Position numbers and translations under genes: made by a program
In this document: positions 19,350 through 28,734 of the stretch, one piece after another
Layout: each line of letters starts with the position of its first letter
Numbering within the stretch: position 1 is the stretch's first letter
Notes under the pieces: generated by a model
Told to the model about the DNA's origin: nothing
The model's database searches: none
Seen by the model: the letters and a program-made list of their open reading frames with translations, nothing else
Source: an uncultured Mucilaginibacter sp.
GTDB lineage: Bacteria; Bacteroidota; Bacteroidia; Sphingobacteriales; Sphingobacteriaceae
Length of the DNA: 64,000 nt
NCBI GenBank assembly: GCA_903864275.1
Contig: CAIPFE010000063.1
Span: 1-64,000 of the forward strand
Direction: 5' to 3'

Positions 19350-20519
19350 ATGTTAAAAAGAAGAATTTTGTTTGCAATACTTATTGCAATATTGCTCATC
19401 CCGCTGTGGATGTGGCTGGCATGGTTACTTACACCAAAGAAAAAATTTGTTTTTGCCATTGTTGACAAAACTGTTTTAACCCGAAAAGGGCAGGAGCACA
19501 CATCGCTTACCTGGATGCTTAATAATAACAGCCTTACCAAAACACCTACGCAAAGGTACAAGGTCGGCCATGATTATTTTGGTTTCTTCCCCGGTGATAA
19601 GAAGCAATATAAAATCAGGGGCCTTGAAAGATTTTCGTCTGCACAGCTAAACCAGTTAAGTGTCGACGCTGATGCTGCCTATTTTACCGACACTTATGGT
19701 ATTTATAGGAATGAATGGTACGGCAGAAGCGATATTAACGCACGTTCACCAATTATTTACGGTGGCTTAAGCAGCCAGGATGTTGAGTTTTTGAAGGATA
19801 TGAAAGCAAGGCATAAACTGATTCTTGCTGAATTTAATACGCTCAACACGCCAACTGTCCCAGGCAACCGGTATACTTTCGAGAATCTTTTCGGCTTGCA
19901 CTGGACCGGGTGGATGGCAAGATATTTTGTTAGTTTTGATACTGCCACAAATAAAGACCTACCCAGGTGGCTTGTGCGCGACTATATGAATGAGCACCAC
20001 CAAAGGTGGCCATTTCATAATACGCCCGGCGTTGCTTATGTTAGTGACGGCGACCAGGTTGTTGTGCTGATAGATAGTGTAGACTTAACGGACCCGATGC
20101 CCCATATACTTACTGCCGGTTATGCACAGCAACACCTTGCATTGCCTCCGGATATCAAATATTCTTATTGGATTGATGTGATCACACCCGATCTTTCGAT
20201 AAACCACGTTCTTGCCAGATTTGATGTTAAGGTTAATAAGAAAGGCGCGGAACAGCTAAGGCAGTGGGGTTTACCCAGTACTTTTCCTGCAGTTCTAATG
20301 CATCGGGACACAGACTACAGCTTTTACTATTTCTCCGGTGACTTTTGTGATAACCCTGTCGGAATGGGATCATCTTATTTTAAAGGTATCCAGGCTTTCA
20401 AATGGTTGTATTATAATTCTGAAGATCTCACAGAGCGTGGAGGATTTTTCTGGAATTTTTATCGCCCAATGATGCAGCACATCCTTGATGACAACATGGA
20501 TTTGGCTTCCAAAAAATAG
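19350..20519 (+). CDS. Unknown membrane-anchored protein of the envelope-polysaccharide locus
   Basis: 389 residues, not recognised. One N-terminal membrane helix (about residues 5-27) is followed by a large domain that should face the periplasm, since the short N-terminus is positively charged (MLKRR). The domain has many Trp, Tyr and His residues, including HWTGW around residue 185 and NEHHQRWPFHNTPG around 212, which look like a carbohydrate- or metal-binding surface. No known catalytic motif is evident. It starts 5 bases after the YaiO-type gene, so the two are co-translated and likely act together, for example as a periplasmic modifying or scaffold protein. Confidence 0.7.
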   Translation: MLKRRILFAILIAILLIPLWMWLAWLLTPKKKFVFAIVDKTVLTRKGQEHTSLTWMLNNNSLTKTPTQRYKVGHDYFGFFPGDKKQYKIRGLERFSSAQLNQLSVDADAAYFTDTYGIYRNEWYGRSDINARSPIIYGGLSSQDVEFLKDMKARHKLILAEFNTLNTPTVPGNRYTFENLFGLHWTGWMARYFVSFDTATNKDLPRWLVRDYMNEHHQRWPFHNTPGVAYVSDGDQVVVLIDSVDLTDPMPHILTAGYAQQHLALPPDIKYSYWIDVITPDLSINHVLARFDVKVNKKGAEQLRQWGLPSTFPAVLMHRDTDYSFYYFSGDFCDNPVGMGSSYFKGIQAFKWLYYNSEDLTERGGFFWNFYRPMMQHILDDNMDLASKK

Positions 20520-21109
20520 ATTGCTGATGGTAAAGCGGTAAAATGGGTTGCCGGGAACAAGACAAAATTTACTTGTTAGAGTCGTGCGAAAATAGGCGTT
20601 GCAGCAAGCAAGCGTCGGCATAATTTACTAACAACGCTAAGAAGCAATGGCTGGGAGTTCATCTTCCGGCCTTTTTATTGGCCCTGGGGTTGGTAATTCA
20701 GTCCGTTGGTATTGATAAAAGTTACCAGGGATGCTATGTTGTATTAATATAGATCAAATTACGTATAATAAGTGGCCTAAAAACTATCAACACCGGCTAG
20801 CAGGCAGCACTAAAACAATAAGGAATTTTGCGATGCCCGCTGAGTAGCCAACGATATCGTCCAATGCTTGGCCCGGACTGTGTTTAAATGAGTCTTAAAC
20901 CTTAGGAGAAAGCCATAAATATATGTTCTTGACCTAGTCCTAACGAAAACAGGCCAGTTGAAAGTAGTTCCAACTGGCCTGACATAATTTATTGGGGAGT
21001 TCAATTTTGGATGGTATCCGGTTGATTAAGCCCCGCTACATTATTTGTACTATAAATAAGCTGAAGCAAGTGACTGGAATTTCATGCCTCGTTTTATTTT
21101 TATTTCTCT
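20520..21109. other. 590-base gap between convergent units, with one hairpin
   Basis: No complete gene is visible. A 38-codon open stretch without an ATG (about 20619-20750, forward) has a hydrophobic protein-like composition and may be a gene remnant. A strong hairpin lies at 20951-20980. The rest holds nothing I can assign. Confidence 0.4.
20951..20980 (-). terminator. Hairpin terminator candidate for the reverse-strand polysaccharide operon
   Basis: AGGCCAGTTG, a 10-base loop and CAACTGGCCT make a perfect 10-bp stem. On the reverse strand it is followed by GTTTTCGTTA, a short T-run. It lies 130 bases past the stop of the phosphotransferase gene. Confidence 0.55.
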
Positions 21110-23164
21110 TTATCGTTTACCCGGGCTGAAATGCTGAAATATTGTATCCGGTACGATATGGTTTCCTCTTACTATTGCTGAGTTTCTTTGCATAAACTGG
21201 TTAAAGGCGCCTTTAACCTGGTTAAGTTTCACATCATCTTGTATCAAATCTTCACCGAACTCGCTGTTAATTTTAAACAGGTTTTGTTCATTTAAATGAT
21301 AATCGCCCATTATAAAATCTAGAATTTCAGTTTTGTCCTGCATGAGCGGATAATTATGCAGATTGCGATAGTTATGGTTGGTATCTAATCCCTGGCCCAC
21401 CCAGCTAACCAGCGAAGGGCCTTTTATTTTATAATTATTGTGCAGATAGGCAAGCAGGCTCGGGGTTATATCAAAATGTGTTGACACCGAGGATATCGTC
21501 AGGGATTGTTTTAACATTGGTGAATAGATGATCAGTGGCACGTGGTAACGGTCGAGTTTATCACTCATTGGTATCTCGGGCATGCGATGGTCGCCGGTGA
21601 TCAGGAAAATGGTATTCTTGAAATCACTTCTTTTCCTATAGCTACTAAAAAACCCCTGTAACGCATCGTCAAGATACATAATGCTGGCATATTGAAGTTT
21701 ATATGCACGGTGCTCATCTTTTTGAGTTTCGTTAAAATTCAGCTGTGTAAGACGCTGCTCAAATTTCTTCAAATACTTATCCTGCTCGTTGATCACGAAA
21801 GGGCTGTGGGTAGATACGGTTAAAACCACACTCAATTGCGGAACAGTATTGTTCTCATTACGTGTGGCAAGGAAGTGTTTAAATAAGCTTTTATCATCAT
21901 ATCCCCACGTAAAGCCGTTCGGCGCAGGCATTTTGGCGTAGCCTGGTCCCGAAAAGGTCCGTTCATCGTACAACTCATCAATATGGTTTTTGTGAAGAAA
22001 GATATCCATATTGTCGAAATGAGAATCGCCTCCATAGTAAAAAGAGGTATGATAACCATTATATTTCAGCAGGCTTAATAGTGAAAGGTGTTCAGGCATG
22101 CTATTCCCCAAATCAAGGAAACCATTTTTTGCAAATGGTAATGACCCTAAAATAGATGGAAGCGCAGCAAATGTGCGGCCACCCTCGCTTAAAAAATTCT
22201 TCCAGTAAAGACTCCTGCCTGATAGGGAATCAATAAACGGTGTGAAATTTCCTAAGTAGGCGCCGTCATTTGTAAATGCCCGGCCTAAGCCCTCAACTAC
22301 TACAATGACAATGTTGGGAGGCGTTGCGTTACCTTTAAAGAATGGCGTCAACACATCTGTTTCGGTGTCGGTATGTAAGAAGGGATAATTTAGTGGGTCG
22401 ACATATTTAAAAGCTATTGTTTTACCTGGAGCCGTATTACTGTAATCAACTATATAATTATCGGCATAAATATCAAGTTCATTTGGCTTTGGATGATTGC
22501 GTAAGTAGGCAGATCCTTCAAAATAATCAGTTTTATTGAGGACAAGGTTATCTGAAAATTCAGATTTCAAATCAATCGAGTTTGTCATTGCTGTACCACC
22601 AGCCAGAATTACAAACAATGATATTATAGGCAAAAGAACCGCTACATACCTGTTAACATTGAACTTTCGGGGCAATATCCATAGCGCGGCGGCAGTAACA
22701 GAAAGTAATAATAGTAAAGAAAGAATATTTAAAAAATTAATGACGCCTGCTGCGCCCACGGTTTGCTTGATTTCGGTTGATGAATAACCGTACAGATCGC
22801 CACCTAATGGAACAAGAGCAGTTGCGAAATATACTGTCAGGCAAAATTGGATCAAAACCATGATCATTATAAAAACGCCGTAAAGTCTTTCGCTGAATTT
22901 CCGCGAGATCAGGAACAGGATAACAAAAATGATATATAGAACAAGTAATGCTTTAAGCCAAAATAACAAATCATTTAACCATGACCAAAACAAAACAATA
23001 ACAAAACCGCTGGTAAGATGATGATGAATCCCGTTATAAATTACTTCAAACAGGCTAACCAAAAGGATAATTAACAGCCATATAATTGAGAGTTTAGCAA
23101 ATTCGACGCTTGCTTCTGCGAATCTTGAGCCGGAATACTGTTTTGGTGAAGTACTATCTTCCAT
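21110..23164 (-). CDS. LtaS-like membrane sulfatase/phosphotransferase
   Basis: 684 residues: about five membrane helices in the first 190 residues, then an extracytoplasmic alkaline-phosphatase/sulfatase-fold domain. Metal and catalytic motifs are intact: VVVEGLGR at the domain start, EGGRTFAALPS with Thr331 as the expected nucleophile, and TGDHRMP with Asp525-His526 as metal ligands. Threonine rather than formylglycine-type Cys/Ser makes it a lipoteichoic-acid-synthase-like transferase (phosphoglycerol or phosphoethanolamine) rather than a true sulfatase. It starts 1 base after the glycosyltransferase stop. I infer that it decorates the polymer made by the neighbouring enzyme. Confidence 0.87.
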   Translation of the reverse strand: MEDSTSPKQYSGSRFAEASVEFAKLSIIWLLIILLVSLFEVIYNGIHHHLTSGFVIVLFWSWLNDLLFWLKALLVLYIIFVILFLISRKFSERLYGVFIMIMVLIQFCLTVYFATALVPLGGDLYGYSSTEIKQTVGAAGVINFLNILSLLLLLSVTAAALWILPRKFNVNRYVAVLLPIISLFVILAGGTAMTNSIDLKSEFSDNLVLNKTDYFEGSAYLRNHPKPNELDIYADNYIVDYSNTAPGKTIAFKYVDPLNYPFLHTDTETDVLTPFFKGNATPPNIVIVVVEGLGRAFTNDGAYLGNFTPFIDSLSGRSLYWKNFLSEGGRTFAALPSILGSLPFAKNGFLDLGNSMPEHLSLLSLLKYNGYHTSFYYGGDSHFDNMDIFLHKNHIDELYDERTFSGPGYAKMPAPNGFTWGYDDKSLFKHFLATRNENNTVPQLSVVLTVSTHSPFVINEQDKYLKKFEQRLTQLNFNETQKDEHRAYKLQYASIMYLDDALQGFFSSYRKRSDFKNTIFLITGDHRMPEIPMSDKLDRYHVPLIIYSPMLKQSLTISSVSTHFDITPSLLAYLHNNYKIKGPSLVSWVGQGLDTNHNYRNLHNYPLMQDKTEILDFIMGDYHLNEQNLFKINSEFGEDLIQDDVKLNQVKGAFNQFMQRNSAIVRGNHIVPDTIFQHFSPGKR

Positions 23165-23165
23165 A

Positions 23166-24596
23166 TTACGATTTGGTTTTGTGACGATGTGTAAAGCCTT
23201 GCCTGGTCATGTTGCCCCAGTTGTGCCTTTTCATTAAAAAGTCGAAGTTGCCTTTAATTGCCGAAAAAACGACAAAGGGATGAAACACAAAAGGCTCTGC
23301 TACAGCAACTAAAGCAAGCCGCAATAAATCTCTTTTTTGCTTGTACTGATTGTAAGTTAAGACCTCCATCAATATGGCAAAGAGGGAGTATAAAACACCA
23401 ATGCTAAAAATACTTATCATTATAAAGAATACAGACCAGCTGATCATTCCAACAACACAAAACACAATAAACATAAAGTATCCTATAGTTTCAATAATGG
23501 GTCCTCCAAATTCAAAAAACGCCCAGTATGGGTAGCTAACCAAGCCCAAAATATGATATTTGGGATTGAAAAACATTTTTTTATGATTTTGAAGTGTTTC
23601 AATTGTCCCCCTGGTCCAACGGTTACGCTGGATACCTAAAGTTTTATAAGTTGCCGGTGCTTCGGTCCAGCACAGCGGATCGGGAATAAAACTAACCTTA
23701 TATGGTTCCTTTTGTTCCTCCATGTAACGGCGCATCCTAACGAGTAACTCCATGTCTTCACCTACCGTTTTATTGTTATACCCGCCGCATTTAATAACAA
23801 TTTCTTTGTCAAAAGATCCAAATGCACCCGAGATAAGTAGCAACCCGTTAAGCCTTGTCCATGCCATGCGGCTAAGTAGAAAAGACCGTATATATTCAAG
23901 CGTTTGTATGCGGGGTAAAAATTGTTCAGGCAAATAAATTTTAACAAGGCGCCCGCCTTCAACTTCGCAACCGTTGGCTATGCGCAGAACTCCGCCAGCC
24001 GCAATTACCCGTTTGTCTGTTTGCTCCAAAAATGGTTTGGCAAGTTTTAATATGGCATCCTGCTCCAAAACGCAATCAACGTCAATGATTACAAGATAAT
24101 CATGATGCGAAATGTTTATGCCTACATTTAGTGCATCCGCTTTGCCCCCCTTTACTTTATCAACAACTATAAGTTTCCGGTAAACCAGGTTACGGCTTTT
24201 ATAAACGGCAATTACAGGTTGTGTAGGCAGCTGCTCGTTTATAAAATAATCTGTTTTATAAAGGTCGTAGGCTTTAATAAGTTTCTCGAGAGAATCGTCG
24301 GTACTTCCATCATTAATTACGATAACCTCAATATGCATATAGTTTAAAGAGAGGAGGGAACGAACATTTTCAATAATTGTTAACCCTTCATTATGTGCCG
24401 GTGCCAATACGGTTATACTTGGCGCATCGATTGCTGACGCCAGCATGCGGTAATCGGTAAAGCTGTTTCTACGAATATAATTGCGGGTTTCGCCTACGGA
24501 AAATATCCCGATAAAAACATAAAAACTCATCAATGAAAATGCATATAGCATCATCAGATATGTAAAACCATCAAAAACAAATGCCTGCCAATTCAT
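23166..24596 (-). CDS. Processive family 2 glycosyltransferase (BcsA/PgaC-like)
   Basis: 476 residues with membrane helices at the N-terminus (about 10-30) and several near the C-terminus (about 355-450). The GT-A domain carries VLAPAHNEG, VINDGSTDDS, DVD at 172-174, GED with Asp281, and QRNRW at 323-327 (the QxxRW motif of processive enzymes). These features fit synthases of cellulose, poly-N-acetylglucosamine or hyaluronan-like polymers; the sugar cannot be named. The start overlaps the HEAT-gene stop by 4 bases (ATGA), and the phosphotransferase gene follows immediately. It is probably the core enzyme of an exopolysaccharide operon. Confidence 0.9.
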   Translation of the reverse strand: MNWQAFVFDGFTYLMMLYAFSLMSFYVFIGIFSVGETRNYIRRNSFTDYRMLASAIDAPSITVLAPAHNEGLTIIENVRSLLSLNYMHIEVIVINDGSTDDSLEKLIKAYDLYKTDYFINEQLPTQPVIAVYKSRNLVYRKLIVVDKVKGGKADALNVGINISHHDYLVIIDVDCVLEQDAILKLAKPFLEQTDKRVIAAGGVLRIANGCEVEGGRLVKIYLPEQFLPRIQTLEYIRSFLLSRMAWTRLNGLLLISGAFGSFDKEIVIKCGGYNNKTVGEDMELLVRMRRYMEEQKEPYKVSFIPDPLCWTEAPATYKTLGIQRNRWTRGTIETLQNHKKMFFNPKYHILGLVSYPYWAFFEFGGPIIETIGYFMFIVFCVVGMISWSVFFIMISIFSIGVLYSLFAILMEVLTYNQYKQKRDLLRLALVAVAEPFVFHPFVVFSAIKGNFDFLMKRHNWGNMTRQGFTHRHKTKS

Positions 24597-25693
24597 GCTG
24601 CTAATTCTCCCTTCACTTGAATAATTATATCATTTAATTTATTGTCGTAACTTCCGTAATCGTTTAGCGATGCCAAACCCTTTTTACCGCTACGGGCCAA
24701 AGCGCGCGCTGCAAAAAGTTTCATTTCATAGTTGTCGTTATGCAAAAGCGTTAAAAGGAACGGATTGTCGTTTTCTGACCCGATATTTTGTAGCGCTTTA
24801 ATGATTGCCAACTGGTGTTTCAAGCCTTCGCGCCAAAACCGCGATATAAGGTGTATAGATGTTTCGTCTGTATAGATCTCGGAAAAGCAATTAATGGCCT
24901 GTAATCTAACCTCCGGATCGGGATGATCAAGGCATTGTAAAACAGCATCGTGCAACTCAAACCGGTGATAGTTACGTATCAGCTTTAAGGCAAATATTAC
25001 CACGCTGATATTTGATGATTTAAGCCAGCTATCTATGCTAACATGTACGGGGGGTAAGTTCGAAAGTTTTTGCAATAATTTTATTTGCTGCCATTCTGAT
25101 ATTGAATACGTGATATCGTCTAAAAAAAGCAGGCCTTCGAAACCATTAAACTGAACCAAAGCTACCTGAGCTTCCATACGGATCAACTCATTCTTATCAT
25201 TCGCAAATGGATATAACTCAAATTCATACTCCTTTAATTCCATTAAGTATAATTCCTGGATCGCCTTTGCCTTAATATGCCAGTACCTGCTTTTTAAATT
25301 CTTTAAAGCGTACTGCTCAAGATTTAATTGCTGATAAAGATGTTTTAAATTCTCCGCTGAAGTACCGGTAATGTTTTTCTTTGCTACTACAAGTTCATCT
25401 GTTAGCCGGTTCCTGAAATATTTATTGTCAATTAGTTTTTTTACTCTTTTTGTAACCGGTATTAAGGTTTCAGGAAGCATTATCCCGTCATAAAATACGG
25501 CTTTATGGATCAGCAGATCAGAGATCAGTTTGTAATTAACCTGATTCTTCTCACGCTTACTTCTGAAGTACATATAAATAAGCATGAAAATGAGAAGGCA
25601 GACGATTAAATTGGTGAAAACCAATATTACTACGCCAATGGTGCGCAAACTGATAAAAAATGCGAGCGGCGAAAAAAGTTTTAAAAGTAACAT
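24593..25693 (-). CDS. Membrane-anchored HEAT-repeat protein
   Basis: 366 residues. An N-terminal membrane helix (about 14-42) is followed by a basic stretch and an all-helical region. HEAT-type repeats are recognisable towards the C-terminus, for example around HPDPEVRLQAINCF and NDNYEMKLFAARALARSG. HEAT repeats serve as protein-interaction scaffolds. It overlaps the glycosyltransferase gene by 4 bases and follows the response-regulator gene by 38 bases. I infer that it links the regulator to the synthase at the inner membrane face. Confidence 0.8.
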   Translation of the reverse strand: MLLLKLFSPLAFFISLRTIGVVILVFTNLIVCLLIFMLIYMYFRSKREKNQVNYKLISDLLIHKAVFYDGIMLPETLIPVTKRVKKLIDNKYFRNRLTDELVVAKKNITGTSAENLKHLYQQLNLEQYALKNLKSRYWHIKAKAIQELYLMELKEYEFELYPFANDKNELIRMEAQVALVQFNGFEGLLFLDDITYSISEWQQIKLLQKLSNLPPVHVSIDSWLKSSNISVVIFALKLIRNYHRFELHDAVLQCLDHPDPEVRLQAINCFSEIYTDETSIHLISRFWREGLKHQLAIIKALQNIGSENDNPFLLTLLHNDNYEMKLFAARALARSGKKGLASLNDYGSYDNKLNDIIIQVKGELAA

Positions 25694-25731
25694 ATCAAAT
25701 CGTCAATAAAGTTTAAGCCCGTTGTTAATTG

Positions 25732-26100
25732 TTATAAGATTATGGCTTTATCAAACCGTTTTACCCTTACCGATAGTTCATTGGGACTAAATGGCTTAGT
25801 AATATAATCATCAGCACCAAGTTGAAATGCTTCCAAAACCACGCTTTCCTGACCCATTCCAGAAATAATGATCACCGGCATTGTATTTGGATAGCTTTTT
25901 TTAACCGCTCCAATGATTTCCAGGCCCGACAAATATGGCATCATAATATCGGTTATTACGAGGTCGGGTATAAGTTCATTTATTTTTGCTAAAGCCTCCC
26001 TTCCGTCATGCGTTACAATAACTTCATGACCATCTTTCCTAAGTCGGAATTCAAGCATCTTAAGCATCAATTCATCATCTTCTGCAACCAAAATTTTCAT
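25732..26100 (-). CDS. Single-domain response regulator (CheY-like)
   Basis: 122 residues: one receiver domain with no output domain. The acidic pocket (EDDE, residues 7-10), the phospho-acceptor Asp51 in DLVITDIMMP, the Ser in IIISGMG and the Lys in ITKPFSP are all present. Such stand-alone receivers act by protein contact, not DNA binding. It is the first gene of the reverse-strand operon with the HEAT protein, glycosyltransferase and phosphotransferase, so it probably gates polymer synthesis in response to a kinase encoded elsewhere. Confidence 0.88.
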   Translation of the reverse strand: MKILVAEDDELMLKMLEFRLRKDGHEVIVTHDGREALAKINELIPDLVITDIMMPYLSGLEIIGAVKKSYPNTMPVIIISGMGQESVVLEAFQLGADDYITKPFSPNELSVRVKRFDKAIIL

Positions 26101-26919
26101 AATTAATTTTAATTAATAGTAAATATCAAGCAAATGTTATATATAATTTGGGGGTAAGGATAAGGGAGCTTTTTTTTAAACAATTTGATTTAGGCTCACT
26201 ATTACAATTATACATAAAAAATCATTGTGAAGATAATAAATTTATTTTTATTATTTATATAAATGAGATTTAAAGAAAAAAATTTTCAAAATCTAATTAT
26301 TCATGTATGTGAGGCATTGAGAAATTGTTTTTTGACCCTGATAAATTTCGTTTTTTGAGCCCGAAATCAGGCAGTAATTGGTAGGTAAAATCCATGATGG
26401 CTGATTTTTATGCGCGAAGATCGCCATTTTTTACGGCGACCTTCAAAATGCCGACTGAAATTCTGCGATCAAATTTTTTTAAAAACACGACAAAATAATA
26501 AGTAAAGCAACACGTTACTTAACTGACGTGTGTTAACTTTTACTTAAGCGATTAAAATATGCCTGTTGCAACAGGTAAATTTTATTGCCGGGGTTGGATT
26601 GCGCAAATTCGCGGGTGCGAAATTTTTAATTGTGGCCTTTTTCAAAAGGTAATCTGTAGTTGCGGGTGGCCTGTAGTTTAGTGATATTGAGCAGGATTTT
26701 ATAAGTATTTTATTATTGCTGCTTAACGCCATATTATTTCTTATTTGTATTGTTTAACCAGCATTTGTTATAAATAAACAGGATAAATAGCATTTCGCTA
26801 TTTATCCTGTTATGCAGATAGATACAGGGCCTTTTTAATAATAAATTATTGTCAGCCTGATTATCCCGGTTTTAAAGCGTAACAAAACTAAAACGGAGCT
26901 AAATTTAGCTATTTCAGTA
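26101..26919. other. 819-base AT-rich gap with two stem-loops
   Basis: No credible gene; a 62-codon reverse frame at 26544-26732 has unlikely composition. A stem-loop at 26416-26444 (GAAGATCGCC with GGCGACCTTC, one mismatch) has a T-rich loop and unknown role. The strong hairpin at 26777-26811 is listed separately. The promoter of the response-regulator operon should lie just right of 26100, but I see no clear consensus box. Confidence 0.4.
26777..26811 (-). terminator. Long hairpin terminator of the outer-membrane barrel gene
   Basis: AACAGGATAAATAGC, a 5-base loop and GCTATTTATCCTGTT form a perfect 15-bp stem, about 110 bases past the stop of the gene at 26920. On the reverse strand it runs into TTATTTAT. 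It could also be a copy of a dispersed palindrome. Confidence 0.6.
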
Positions 26920-27453
26920 TTACTTTTTACCGCCGCCAAAAAATGCCCCAACGCTGATGGCAAAATAATTGGTGCCGCTTCCTACTATATCATAATCGGC
27001 AGCCAGCCTGAAATGGCCAACTTCAAAGCCAATCCGCGGAAATGCACCAAATTTGGCCCCCCCTGACACAAGTGCCGTACCATTGCCTGAATCTGACGAT
27101 ACCGATGCCTGGTCAAAAATGCCCAGCCCGGCCCCGATAAAAGGCCTGAAAGTGTTATCGGACAGATAGTAATCAACCGAAGGGCAATACGAACTTAATA
27201 TAGCGCCTTTGGTTGAACCATCACTTTGTTTAAAAATCAACGCAGCGCCTTCCAGTCTAAGGCCTATAGCAACATCCTCAGACAACCTGTAATGTGGTTC
27301 GATGGAAAAAGCGGCGCCTGCCTCAGCTGTGCCCGAGGAGGGGCCGGCATAACCCAGGCCAATATCAACTTTAAATGCATGGTAATTTGTTGATTGAGCT
27401 TTAGCCAAAAAGGCAAAGCCAATCAGTGCAGAAAACAACAATAGTTTTTTCAT
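26920..27453 (-). CDS. Small outer-membrane beta-barrel protein
   Basis: 177 residues with a clear signal peptide (MKKLLLFSALIGFAFLAKAQ). The mature part is rich in Gly and alternating hydrophobic residues, with strands such as FRPFIGAGLGIF and FRLAADYDIV, which fits the OmpA-like/porin-family eight-strand barrels common in this phylum. No peptidoglycan-binding domain is present. It stands alone, with its own terminator and divergent from the sensor kinase gene. The function is not defined beyond an outer-membrane protein. Confidence 0.8.
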   Translation of the reverse strand: MKKLLLFSALIGFAFLAKAQSTNYHAFKVDIGLGYAGPSSGTAEAGAAFSIEPHYRLSEDVAIGLRLEGAALIFKQSDGSTKGAILSSYCPSVDYYLSDNTFRPFIGAGLGIFDQASVSSDSGNGTALVSGGAKFGAFPRIGFEVGHFRLAADYDIVGSGTNYFAISVGAFFGGGKK

Positions 27454-27678
27454 GATTTGGTTTTTTAAGGATTAATAATAAGGTTTTATTGCGTTTTTAT
27501 AATTTATCAATCTAAAATAGAAAACTTATTTTCTAAAAATAGAGGATAACACAATTCTTTTTTTAACATTATACAACCGGCAATAAATAATTGATGACCG
27601 TGTGCAAATACTTGACGTAATGAAATTGTCACCTCAAATAATGATTGTAAATTGGCGCGCCAATAAACTTAACCCCTG

Positions 27679-28734
27679 ATGAGTACAGCACAATGGCTGA
27701 TCAAGTATAAATTTCACCATATCCTGATGTGGACAATGGTGATGTCATTCTCTTTTCTTACGTACTACAATCCCGCCATAAGTACATTTTCTCAGGTTGT
27801 CAATGTTTTAACGGTTAGCGCGCTCCAAACCTTCCCATTTTACCTTTCGGCTTACGTGCTGGTACCGCGCCTGCTTTATAAACGAAGGTTTGTAGCCTTT
27901 GTGGTGTCGTTCTTTTTTTTGGTCATCGGTATGGGCCTGATCACTTTATTTATTACGAGGATAGTTGATCATATTACCCTGCACGAAAAAAACATCATTC
28001 CCGAATGGAAATCACTTGGCCCTTATATAAACTTATTTATATGGGACAGCATACTTTCGGCTTTTGGCGCAAGCTCACTGAAGATACTTTTGGACCGGTT
28101 CCGCATGGAAAAAAGATTAGTTGAGGTGGAAAAGGAGAAGATAAATACAGAGCTCTCTTTCCTCCGTTCGCAAATTAATCCTCACTTCCTGTTTAATGTA
28201 ATGAACACCATTTATTTCCAGATAGACAAAACTAATACCAATGCAAGGCTTTCGGTCGAGAAATTATCGGACATGTTGCGATACCAGTTGTACGACTGCA
28301 CGACGGACAGAATTGAAATACAAAAGGAGCTGCATTATATAAAGAACTATGTAGCTATTCAAACATTGCGCATGGAAAAGGATTCAGATATCAGGTTGTT
28401 TATTGACCTTGAAATGGAAAACTTTTTGATTGCACCTTTATTAATACTGCCAATTGTCGAAAATGCCTTTAAACATGTTTCGAACTTTAAAGAACCTGGC
28501 AAAAACAAAATATACCTGACTGTTAAAAAGCAGGATAAAAACACCATGCTGATGGAGGCATCAAATACCTACGACCAATCGCATGTTCAAAAACACTTAT
28601 ATCAAACAGGGGGTTTGGGTATCCAGAATTTAAAAAGAAGATTGGAATTGCTGTATCCCAACAGGTATGAATTAAATATTAATAAGGTAGATAATATATT
28701 TCAAACTACCCTTAAACTGCAATACAATGATTAA
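27679..28734 (+). CDS. LytS-family sensor histidine kinase
   Basis: 351 residues. About four membrane helices occupy the first 140 residues without a recognisable extracytoplasmic sensor domain, then a coiled linker (MEKRLVEVEKEKINTEL) and the His_kinase domain with SQINPHFLFN, where His169 is the phosphorylated residue. An HATPase region follows, with ILPIVENAFKH and GGLGIQNLKRRLELLY. The stop overlaps the LytTR regulator start by 8 bases, so they form a two-component pair. The signal is unknown. Confidence 0.9.
   Translation: MSTAQWLIKYKFHHILMWTMVMSFSFLTYYNPAISTFSQVVNVLTVSALQTFPFYLSAYVLVPRLLYKRRFVAFVVSFFFLVIGMGLITLFITRIVDHITLHEKNIIPEWKSLGPYINLFIWDSILSAFGASSLKILLDRFRMEKRLVEVEKEKINTELSFLRSQINPHFLFNVMNTIYFQIDKTNTNARLSVEKLSDMLRYQLYDCTTDRIEIQKELHYIKNYVAIQTLRMEKDSDIRLFIDLEMENFLIAPLLILPIVENAFKHVSNFKEPGKNKIYLTVKKQDKNTMLMEASNTYDQSHVQKHLYQTGGLGIQNLKRRLELLYPNRYELNINKVDNIFQTTLKLQYND

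Noticed and set aside
20810..21004. 64-codon reverse frame in the 20.5-21.1 kb gap
   Set aside because: It lies over the hairpin at 20951 and has no protein-like pattern; a gene remnant is possible but unproven.
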